Under the pieces are notes generated by a model. The model searched no databases, was not told where the DNA came from, and was given only the letters and a program-made list of their open reading frames with translations. This document shows positions 1-11,000 of a stretch of 21,348 nt of DNA, one piece after another. The stretch spans positions 4,764-26,111 of the forward strand of contig JAIPMN010046732.1 of NCBI GenBank assembly GCA_020650975.1, written 5' to 3'. The stretch's first letter is position 1, and every line of letters starts with the position of its first letter. The position numbers and the translations under genes are program-made. The DNA comes from Apostichopus californicus (lineage: Eukaryota; Echinodermata; Holothuroidea; Aspidochirotida; Stichopodidae).

Positions 1-1937
1 ATGGATATTCATTCTGTAAAACAATGTTTCTAATTTAATTTTTTTTTGGGGGGGGGGGTTGGGAGGTGGAGGAGGGATTCACATGAAGGGCAAATTTTAA
101 AGTGTATAGGTCTCTAAAATTCATTGGAGGGGTTGCTGGTGGAGTAGAATGTTGAATTTTTAGAAATTACTTTAGCAAGGAACACAGAAGTTAGTACCAA
201 GTCAAACTGAATTAATTCACAGATAGTACTCTTAATTTAACATGTGGTGGAAATGTGTGTACGATAATTTACACGTATGTTATGAATTAAATAGTTTAGC
301 CCCATACTGTATCTATGTCTTATTGGTATCATTGATGAGCTTGCACAAAATAAGAATATTGTAACTTCAGTCAAAAATGCAGCATTTTACAATGTATCTG
401 TTCTTGTACATGCAGTATGGGCAAGGCTTTGTACTTTAAATAGTACTATGCAGGGACAAAACTTAATACAAATAATATGGTCCATTCTTTGGACCATTCA
501 CAACAGTGCCCTCTTTCTCTTCATTAAAGGAGTAATAACTGCCATGAGTTGCAGTGCATTTCTGGCGAAGTGAATTTTGTGGATACCATGGTGACAGAAT
601 GACAAAAATGAAAAAATATGTCATCAACATAACTGTTATTAGTCACAGTTTTCATATGTATGTTTGTATGATTTGTAATGCAATAGTGAGTCCTATCGAA
701 ATTGTAGACAATGATAAATATAAGGAATTTGGTGACCAGCATTAAATAAGCATGATGCAGCATACAAGGTCATCACAAGGTCACTTTAGCAAAACTATGT
801 GCTAGCTTTTATAACTACTACTGAATATCTGGTATTTGTTTAATACATCCATGATGCGATGTAAATATCAGCCAATGTTAAATTTCAGGGAGAGATTCAG
901 ACTAAATACACACATTCCTATATTAACATAATGTTTGAGAAAAAAATTAATCTATACTTGAACTTTTAGCTTTAAATTGACACATGTTTAATAGTAAAAC
1001 CAAGTTTTTGATGTTCTTTGTTAACCTTGTGTTTTGATAGCAAGGCCAAAAAAAAATGCCATAATGGTTATATCTGATAGATATTTAAACATTTTACTAG
1101 GCAATTTGTACTAAATTAGCATCCACAACTGAATCCCCAGTGGCAACTTTTATACTCCCAGGTTGCTCATTCTTAAGGGAAGGGGATATCAGAGGCAGGA
1201 AATTGATGATTTCCAATAACAGACACATACACACTTTGAGAAGCACTCGGTGTTGGTTGTACTGTAGGTAGGAAAATTGCCACTGATACCTCTAGCACGT
1301 TGTTTAGGCAGCCTTTTACGATGTGTTTTGGTACATATTTGACTCAATTTGACACCAAAATAATACCCACCCAAAACAGTGAAGTTCATTAATTAGCTTC
1401 GCTTATCAAATTGTAATTTAAATCATGATGCAGGAAAATCCGAAAAATTTGGAGACTATCTGACTTACCTGTTACTAATGATAGTATGAGAAAGCATCAT
1501 GGCAACAAGTTTGGGAATTTTTAATACCTTTATAGATGAAAATTGTTTAGGATATAAACATGTAGATTAAAAATGTAGAGTCAATTTCTGAGAGACTGTC
1601 TTATTAATTCCATTTTTTTTTGTTGAATGTGAAAAAATGCAGGAGAATGTCTTTTTTGATCAATTGCCAACTTTATTTTGAGTATTTATATAGATTTCTT
1701 TCTGATAACTTCTGATAGTAAAATAAAATAAAATGAAACTTCTGATAGTTTATGATAATTTCTGATAGTTTAATAATTTATATAGATCTGATAATTTATA
1801 TAGATTTTTTCTGATAGTTTCTGATAATTTCTGCTAATTGGCAACTAGATGCACCCAGGTGCTTTAAAGCATCAATTCTTTTGCCGTTGTTATGGAAGGT
1901 GTTTGGTGTAATTTTCCTTTGTTTTCTATCTCCGCAG
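1..1937 (+). other. Partial intron upstream of exon w1
   Basis: This is the 3' part of the intron that precedes the first visible exon. No P-loop-coding exon is seen in it. It contains a T9-G11 run with a G-rich tract at about 42-77 and a degenerate TTCTGATAG-type repeat at about 1690-1845. It ends in tctatctccgcag before 1938. The short open frames at 524-763, 554-745 and 1189-1389 resemble no protein family I know and I treat them as noise. Confidence 0.75.
1690..1845 (+). repeat. Degenerate TTCTGATA-type tandem repeat
   Basis: Seen: repeated variants of ttctgatagttt, ttctgataa and ttatatagat, in irregular spacing, about 95-250 nt upstream of the exon w1 acceptor. The core ctgat/ctaat resembles animal branch-point sequence. 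The array is imperfect, so its ends are approximate. Confidence 0.6.
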
Positions 1938-2027
1938 GAAGTGGAATTGTTACTAGGAGGCCGTTGGTTCTGCAGATGATCCATGTTGATCCAGAAGACA
2001 AAAAGAATGCAGCAGGGGAAGGAGAAG
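1938..2027 (+). CDS. DNM1L: DNM1L exon w1 (switch I region of GTPase domain)
   Basis: 90 nt. The acceptor is ctccgcag and the donor gaag|gtgaga. It opens with the last two bases of a split glycine codon, giving (G)[18 protein letters not shown] and so on, then ends one base into an Asp codon. The conserved threonine of IVTRRP is the switch I (G2) residue that coordinates Mg2+ in dynamins. The exon ends at an acidic loop ([12 protein letters not shown]). Mammalian DNM1L places its brain-type A-insert at this same point, from memory of the human isoforms. Confidence 0.96.
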
Positions 2028-5000
2028 GTGAGATAAAACGATGATTCGAAACCATTAGAAATGTTGCCATAAAATTCTGAAAATTATGTTCACTGAGTTT
2101 ATAGTTCGAGAAAATCACTTTATTATCAGCCGAGGACAGGTTCTTGCCGTGTCAATCTTGACAAGGAGGTCATTTATATGTGTGCTGTGTGAGAATGTCT
2201 GGTGTGAGCTGTGACACCTTAGTCTCCTCTTCTACCCCTCCCCTTCCCCCCCCCCCAGGAAAAAAAAGATAAAGTAGGAACTTCACACTTTAATATGATC
2301 ATCAGAAAGTTCAAATACAAACATTGTCAGTCTTTCTCGTTCTTTCCATGCCTCTGCCAACTTGAACCTGAGACCTAGTTACCATGGTTACCTGGCAAAA
2401 ATCCCAAGTGTATACAACAGTGTGTGTTCCTACTGTACAACCCTGTGGCTAGTTCATATTTACATAGATATTAACTAGCTACACTTATAATCTTAATTTA
2501 TTCAGGGAGTTTTGTTTCAGCCTCTCATGACAAGAATGCTATTTTGGCAGTCGGATTGTCCTGTAGCTAGTAAAACTTTTAATTTAACCTTGAAATATTT
2601 CCCACCAATCAGAACACAGTTGGCTGAGCCGGGCCTAGACATGCTCGTTATACAGTGTTATTTGTTAGTTTTATTTGGTTAGAAAGATGGCATGGGGTGA
2701 GGTACTCTAGGAGGGACAGTAGCAGGGGTGGTGGGGTTGGGGGTCGGGGTGGTGCCTTGGAATATTTAGTGTATTACTGTAACAATTCAAATATTGCACC
2801 TGTAGTGTATCTTTTCCACTAAACGACTTAAAAACATATTTCAACATTAAACCAATTTAAAATTAGATTAGACTGCTTGTATTTTGATTATTTAGTCATA
2901 CCCTGCTCCTCTCAATCAGAAGATGACCCTCCCTTGTTCTTTTCCATTTCATGTTGTACCCCATCACTGATGATGGATGCAGAATCCAAAGGTAACATGA
3001 TTGTTATCTCGGATGTTTTAATCAAGGCATGACAACTAAGGCAAAAATCCAAAGTGCAATAAATTAAAGGACAAATCTTGATTGTATGTAGCATGTTATG
3101 AGCAACATGAAGATGTTGTACATGTGTCTGTTCCTGTTATACTACGAGTGCTTCATGATAAGAAACTGTGTGGGTGCAAATGAAACCGTCCGTGTCTTGT
3201 TGTGTACGGAAATTACAACCGTCATGAATGTACTGTTGTGTTATAGCAGTTTGTTGCATGTTTCTGTACAACCCTTGTACACATCTTTCGCAAGATGTCA
3301 CCAGTTTTGTAGCCAGTGTTTCTGCCATATAAATACTCTAAGTTTCGTCTTGTCCATTATAATGGTACAACAAGGTTTGCACTCAACTGTTTGCATAGAT
3401 GGGGCGGGCTATGTTGATCAAGACAAAGACTGCTCCTATGAACAATTATCCAACATTTCTTTACCCTTTCAGGCGATTATTACCCACCCAGTTTTGAAAG
3501 AAAAAATACATTAAAAAAAACCCCAAAAGAAGTGTCTTCCTTTTATACCAGGAGAACATTTTAATTGTTGTGTGAGTACGAAGGGTATTTTATAACATTT
3601 TGAACAAGAACCGCTATAATCATAGTTGGGTCTACCGTTCACCTACTATATCCTCTAAGGAAGAGGGCTATATAGAGCAATAAACCATACGTGAGAGGAT
3701 AGAGAAACAAAACATGAAAAATGGATTCCTCCTGTCCATCAAATCAGTGGTAAAGTGATTTAACCCAATCTCATTACTCCGCAACAGAAGGAGATCTGTT
3801 AGTAATAAATGATAATTGGAAGAGAATATAAGACTGTCATACATCACTGGTTGTGATCAATCAGTACTCATCAAATTTTTGAAATTGATAGATACTAAAA
3901 CTTCACCATCAAGGTGACAGAACATATTAATTAAGCTTAATCGATTATCCAAGAGGAGATTGGAAGGGAGGGATCCGAGGCAGTCACAAACTAGGCGAGC
4001 TAAGTAACAGCAGAACTACTGTAGAGCAATCAACCAAGGTCATGTTGGCTAAGCATGTGCTGTGCACTGTAGTTACCATAAGGGTATATATGCTTTTCTC
4101 TGAGTGAGTGGCTATAAATCAGGGTTGGCAGTAGATTTCTGTATTTAGTACTGGTAGGACAATTTGAGAAATCCAATTACTGTATGCTGTTTCCTGTGCT
4201 TGGCTATTAAATTGTGTATGATCCTTCTAATTGACATACATACACTCTTATATTTATAGCATTTGTTTTCCTATCGGATGTGAAAGGCCTGAGTTTGCAA
4301 TATAGATTTAACTTTATTTAAAATCAATACCCAGAGGTTTGGGATTAGTGCTTTACAGTGTGCAGGGTCCATTCCTTTCCGAAACTCCCTCTTCTTATGT
4401 AAGTGTCGTATAAATTTGTCCTACCTGTCGCAAAGGTTTCTTCAACATTCTAAAGGACTGACCTTGAAGAGGTTAAATATAGTTTTAAGTTATACTTGCT
4501 CTCGACAACTATGTTCTAAATGATCCTCCGACGACTCAGTCGCCCCTCTGACTATTTCAATTGACGAACTCAACTCTCCAGTAAATGGCCTAGACGTGTG
4601 AGCTGTATATGGTCAAAATATATTGGCTTCGCAACTATAGCGCTAGCGCGAGGTAGATAAATATGATGCAGACTAGACACGCAATTACTCCTAATAAGTA
4701 AGGCAATACAAATATGAATGTAATATCCACCCTGTCCTATAACCACTCTCTTAAAGAGATAAACACAGGGTGAACATGCCCTGAGTAACTGCAATGTCTA
4801 AAGTAAAAGATATGTATAACTGTTATCAGTATCTTAACTGTCTGCAGACCATGTGGAGAAGAGAGTGAGTGACCACATGTGTGTCCCTTTATATACCAGC
4901 CTAGGTACTTTCAATGGCAACCTAATTAGCATGTGTATAGAAACTTTATAAAGTGCTACTGATGGAGAATTCCATCAATGCAATCTGGATTACTCTAGCC

Positions 5001-8000
5001 AGAGGCTTATTAGAGAGGGTAGGTAAACAAACAAAGTTGACCAGTATAATATGGTCACTACAACCTAAGAATCATTGGCATTTTTGTCTCCTTGAGAAAA
5101 GCTTTCAGAAATTCCTCTCTTTTATTCCCTTAACTTTTATGCTCTTACTGATAATATGCTTCTCCCTTCCTTTCTTGTTTGATAGAGTAGAGCATTTCTT
5201 GTTTTCCAGTTGAAAATAAGATATCATCCCATTTTATCAATTCCAGTGTGCATTTTATTTTATTCTTCCAAGCAACCCCCACCCGGCCAGTTTCCTTAAT
5301 AAGTAGTAGCATGAATTTGTTAGCATGGCTTACAGTATATTACTGCACATGCCAAAAATAAATTTGTTATGAACCCGTGCGAAATTTCTACAGAAGCATG
5401 TTCCCCGAACATTGTGTCTTTGTTCTATGTTGATTCATATTTGATAAATTAGCATTGCATATTCTGATTCTCGATAGTGCCAGGCTACTGTGCCATTAAA
5501 TATTACAGTTCAGTGTTAAGTTATTGACCTTTGGAGCTAAAGATAACGATTAGAAACTAGCATTTTTTGTTGTTTTAGTTGATAAGCTATGTCTGCTGTT
5601 TACTTCTTCCAATTTTAAAATGCATACTTTCAGTTTGTTCCGAGAGAATTAAACAAGGGAAAGAAGGATCTCCAACTTTTTGTTGGTTAGATTGTGGGAT
5701 AAACAAACCATGTGGTTGATCATGTGATATGCTTACTGTAATGTTTGCATGTAGAAAAGAATATACAAGAATGATAGTTTTTGACAACATTTTCACAAAA
5801 AACCTTGCCAAAATGGTTTTATCCTCAGAATGTCCAAACTGTTCAGTGTTTTATAGACCTGTAACTCTTGCGTCTTCCAGGTTCAAATGTTTTGGTTACA
5901 AAAGAAGGGGGTAATTTTTCTTATTTCTATGTTCAGAGGCTATATTTTTGGTAAAGTTTTATAATAAGATATTATTTGAGACCTATCGTTGGTGTTGAGC
6001 GCTATATAAAAATCAAATATTATTATTATTATTATTCATCAAAATAAGAGTTATTTTAATATCCAGGTTGATTTGTTTATAGAGTTATTTTAATATCCAG
6101 GTTGATTTTGTTTATAGCAGTTTCAACCAGGTACATTATTGGATGTACAGGTAAGGATCATATAGAAGACAACATCCACACTGTAAACAGTATCTATTGC
6201 ACTGCGGTTGTCTTTATTAAATTAGCAACGATGATATGTTAAAAATTATGCATTTATTTTGTATATTCCTTTATTCTCTTAGATGAGATCAAGGCAGAAG
6301 AATGGGGTAAGTTCCTCCACACAAAGAACAAAATATATACAGACTTTGAAGAGATCCGGGAAGAGATCCAAAGCGAGACAGACAGGATGGCTGGAACGAA
6401 TAAGGTGAGATGAAGAGCAGGCACAGTGGGACATCGACTGTCACCATGCATAATAATAATACTAATAATAATGATAATAATGATAATAAATGAGACTTAT
6501 ATAGCGCCAAATCAGTAGACAAAAGTCACTGCTCAAGGCGCTTTACAAACAAAGCAAATTAATTTACAAAAGAACAAGTGAAAAAATGGGTCTTAGGTAA
6601 ACTTTTGAAATTAGAAAGTTTAGAGCGTGTTCGAATGTGATCTGGTAACTTGTTTCATAGATAAGAGCCAGAATATTTAAAGCTTCTGTAACCATAGGTC
6701 TTCAAGCGTAAATAAGTGTACACAGACCTTCTATTGACTAACCTCCATTAATATCTGTTTACTCTTGGCGAATTGAAATGACCTCAGATACCAGTGAAAT
6801 TGTTCTACCGCTGAAGTTTACTGATTTCCCGTACCAAATTTTTGAAAGTGAGAGTTAGAAAGTTTATCAAGTTTGAAAGTAAGAGGGCAAGGCGTTGGCA
6901 TCCTGAAATGATCTCCTTAAGGGTCTTGCCTGATATGAAACAATTTAAGAGACGGAGAGAGACACAGATGGACAGAGAGACAGATTGACAGACAGACAGA
7001 CAGTTGAATTGGACAAATGATCAATGAATAGAGCAAAAGAAGATGGGACAAAGGAGATCTCGAGGAAATTTGAAAGGAAAGAGTTATGAGAGGTCATTAT
7101 GGGAGGTGGAGATAAACTCTGAGGGGTGTAAGAAGGGGGGGGGGGGTAATTGGTAATGGTGGTAAAGAGAACAAAGGAACGGTTAGGAAGGCTTTTACAG
7201 TATGTATGCAGTTTGCTAACAGTGCTATCTCTCTTCAGTTTTTAAATGTGTGTCTGAGATTTGGCCAAACCCACTGTACCCATTATGTGACATAGCATCT
7301 GCACACAGCTTATTTCACAGAATTTTTTTCATAGGCATAGGCATAGGCATAGGCAAAAAATAATTTTCAAAGAATGATGATAATTAAAAGTAATGAGTGA
7401 AGAGTAGAGAGTTAATTGTTTATGTTGATCAATAGCATATAATGGGGAGTAATTATCAAATTAATTAATTATAATTAATAATGTCATTGATGGATTTGAT
7501 CTTCGCTCCATATCCCACACGACTTGATTTTTTTCTTGGTTAAAGGTACTTTTGCTGCAAAGCTTAACGATGATCTCGAAGAATGTCTAAGAATCGCCCA
7601 TCCCTCCTTTTCTGCCATACCCGTTTCTCTTAATACTACTTCTTTTCTTCATCTTCGTAGGGAATTTCACCAGATGCAATCCATCTAAGAGTCTATTCCA
7701 ATAAAGTTCTCAATTTGACCTTGGTTGACCTGCCAGGCCTCACGAAAGTAGCGGTCGGCGACCAGCCGGAAGACATCGAACTTCAGATACGGAGTTTAGT
7801 CGTGGAGCACATTAGCAACCCCAACTCAATCATCTTGGCAGTAACAGCAGCCAACACAGATATGGCAACATCAGAGGCCCTCAAACTGGCCAAGCAGGTC
7901 GACCCAGATGGTACGTATCATTTGTAATGTATCATTTGTAATGTATCATTTGTAATGTATCGTGTATAATGTATCTTTGGTAACGAATGTATCATTGGTA

Positions 8001-11000
8001 ACGAATGTATCAGTGGTAACGAATGTATCATTGGTAATGAATGTATCATTGGTAACGAATGTATCGTTGGTACTGAATGTATCATTGGTAATGAATGTAA
8101 CATTGGTAATGAATGTATCATTGGTAACGAATGTATCATTGGTAACGAATGTATCATTGGTAATGAATGTAGCATTGGTAACGAATGTATCATTGGTTAT
8201 GAATGTAGCATTGGTAATGGATGTATCATTGGTAACGAATGTATCATTGGTAATGAATGTAGTATCATTGGTATTGAATGTAGTATCATTGGGTAATGAA
8301 TGTAGTATCATTGGTAATGGATGTATCATTGGTAATTAATGTATCATTGGTAACGACTGTATCATTGGTAACGACTGTATCATTGGTAACGACTGTATCA
8401 TTGGTAACGAATGTATCAGTGGTAACGACTGTATCATTGGTAACGAATGTATCATTGGTAACGAATGTAGTATCATTGGGTAATGAATGTAGTATCATTG
8501 GGTAATGAATGTAGTATCATTGATAATGAATGTAGTATCATTGATAATGAATGTAGTATCATTGGTAATGAATGTAGTATCATTGGGTAATGAATGTAGT
8601 ATCATTGGTAATGAATGTAGTATCATTGGGTAATGAATGTAGTATCATTGGTAATGAATGTAGTATCATTGGTAATGAATGTAGTATCATTGGTAATTAA
8701 TGCTGCTATGAACTATTATTTTCATCTGAGGCTAGAGAAACTTTAGAACTAGAAGGATAAAAATAGAATATATTTATCATATGTAACTAAACCATTGCTA
8801 GGTGTTGCAAATTCTGGTATCAAAAATATCTTATTTCGTTTTTTGTATAATCTTGAAGGTCGGCGAACTCTTGCTGTCTTCACCAAACTGGATCTGATGG
8901 ATGCAGGCACAGATGCTGTAGATATACTGTGTGGTAGAGGTACGTTTACTTCTGTCTACTATTCTCACGGTAGATGACACTAGGTGATCCAGTGAACTGT
9001 AAGGTTATAGGATAATAAAGTGTCAAAAGTTTGACATTCTCGTATCAAGGAAAGGGCCTTGTAACACGACTTTTACCAACATTTTACCCTCGGTCATCGA
9101 TAACTTGTCACACTGACTCACCCAAGTGTGCACCATTGAGACAGGTGCTCAGGGGTCACGACAGTGTGTCTCATCTACATGCCCCCCTCCCCGGGGGACT
9201 TCCCATAGGGTGCAGCGACAAACCGGTGCATGTAACGTTTTATTTACAAGGTACCTTGCAGGTCCCCATTTATTCCCCTGGGTAAAGAAAGGCAATGGAG
9301 ATAAAGTGCCTTGCGCAAGGACACAACGATGACCTGGCCAGGACTCGAACCTGCAAACCTTAGATCGCAAGTTCGTTGCCATGACGCCTTCATGTATTAG
9401 TATGAAGTGGAATAAAACAAAATGCCACAGATTAACATAAAATGTTGCTTTAAGGTTGAAACTTTCAGACAATGAAGGCTTGGTTGGGTGACTGAAAGGT
9501 TTTGACAATTGCACACAGTAGAGGTTACAACAAGTCATTCACATCAGTTACTTGCTTCAGCAATTGAGATGGGTTCGATGAGGGTTATCTTTCAATCTGA
9601 ATTCTTACTTTCCTTAGTTTTGAGTCTGTTTGTCTATGACAAGAGCAAAGAATCTCCACCCTCTGTAAATCCCGTTTCTTTCTTGTTGCAATACTTAATT
9701 TCATTTCTTCTTCTATCACAGTTATTCCTGTCAAGTTAGGTATCATTGGTGTGGTTAACAGAAGTCAGATGGACATAAATAACAAAAAGGTAAGTAAATC
9801 AAATGGAAGGCATACGTACTCCAGAAACTCAAGTTAGCAAAATGCGATTTCTCTTACACAACTTGCGCTAGGTGGTAGTGAAAGCACTGTGGAGTCTGGA
9901 CACTAAATAGCTTAATACCTTCGCCACCATCAAAAATTACACTTGACGAAGGCAGTAATCGCCGCAATATCCTTATGCATTGTGGGGTGCACGTATTGGG
10001 TCTTCTGTTGTCTGCAACTGTTGCTGTCACAGTGTGAAGACCAAACAGACTATTTCAACACACCAAATTCATTGCTTATCACTCTAGTGCTGCTGCACGG
10101 GATATTTTGGGATTCATCGTGCAGGGATTTGAAAGGGTTGTAGTTTCCTTTTGTTCCAAATGTTAAGTGACATCTAACTGTCTGCCCTGTCACCTGAGGG
10201 TCACCAAAAATGGAAAAGTGTTTCTGTAGAACTCATAAAACTGGTAGAGAACAGCTTGCACAAGAATAGCAGCTTTTGTTATGATACATCTCAAACAAAG
10301 TAATGGTTAATATGAAACAGTCACATTGTGTAAGGTTGGACAGCTCAGTCCATTCAAAGGACAGTTCTTGCATTTCTAAAGGTCACGTGTCCCGAATATC
10401 TTGTCGTTGACAAATATTTCCTCATGTGCTTGCAACACTGCTTTCGTTGTTAAAGTTATCTTGATCTCACTCAACAGGATGGGTTTATTTATGTTGTGAA
10501 TGTGTGTGAGTTCTACTCTTTCGGTGAATTTGATCACAATATTGATATCCTGTAGGGTACAAATTGAACAATGAGTGCATTAAATGTTACAAGATATGGC
10601 TCCTTGGTACTAATCATACTCTCATCTGTGAGGAAAATCCTTAATCAGAAGTAGCTCTTGTAGGCTACAACCCTCCCAAATCAGGCCATACGATCTCCCC
10701 AATCAGTCCATACAACCCTCCCAGATCAGGCCATACAACCCTCCCAGATCAGGCCATACAACCCTCCCAGATCAGGCCACGAAATCAGACCATACAACCC
10801 TCCGAAATCAGGCCTTACAACTCTACCAAACCAGGCAACACAACCCTCTCAGATCAGGCCTACAACCTCCCCAAATCAGGCCATACAACCACCAAATCAG
10901 GCCACAACCCACANNNNNNNNNNNNNNCCCTCCCAGATCAGGCCATACAACCCTCCCAGATCAGGCCATACAACCTCCTAAATCCCTGATACTGTTGATC

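Larger units (their letters stand above)
2028..6282 (+). other. Intron w1 (4255 nt)
   Basis: A long intron between the switch I exon and the AEEWGKF exon. It holds two candidate in-frame 30-nt microexons (5881-5910 and 6121-6150), a 34-bp tandem duplication (6047-6115), and a short (ATT)n-tailed repeat fragment near 5990-6036. It also has a C-run with pyrimidine-rich flank at about 2230-2257 and a G-rich tract at about 2700-2755. Nothing recognisable as a gene was found in 2260-5800. The open frame at 3098-3514 is discussed under rejected items. Confidence 0.85.
6405..7660 (+). other. Intron w2 (1256 nt), repeat-rich
   Basis: Contains the reverse-oriented retroelement fragment (about 6450-6930), a GACA/GAGA microsatellite (6949-7003), a G10 run at about 7136-7146, and four perfect ataggc hexamers at 7331-7354. 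It ends in a long pyrimidine tract before tcgtag at 7655-7660. No coding exon was seen. Confidence 0.85.

Noticed and set aside
1..1937. Missing first coding exon with the P-loop
   Set aside because: I looked for sequence encoding a P-loop GxxxxGKS or the LPQIVVVG-type strand in all + frames and found none, so the exon lies upstream of the window.
3098..3514. 138-codon open frame in intron w1 with a hydrophobic start and many cysteines
   Set aside because: The longest clean + strand open frame outside exons and repeats, but it resembles no family I know, overlaps a competing - strand frame (3137-3328), and shows no promoter or splice context. It could be an old repeat fragment. A protein search with any animal hit would reopen it.
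7918..8505. Long open frames on both strands with VTNVSLVMN- or [13 protein letters not shown] repeats
   Set aside because: They are translations of the 18/21-bp minisatellite, whose unit length is a multiple of three. Being open on both strands at once points to repeat structure.
7915..8701. Possible CRISPR array
   Set aside because: Units follow one another without unique spacers, in an intron of an animal gene. The same applies to the 23-bp and 48-bp arrays.
9330..9392. Functional tRNA gene on the - strand
   Set aside because: The B box is perfect, but the A box is poor and I could not fold a full cloverleaf with matched acceptor stem. The adjoining blocks are those of a SINE.
9149..9538. 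129-codon - strand frame across the SINE
   Set aside because: It runs through the tRNA-derived head and body of a SINE, which does not encode protein. The GC-richer sequence keeps the frame open by chance.
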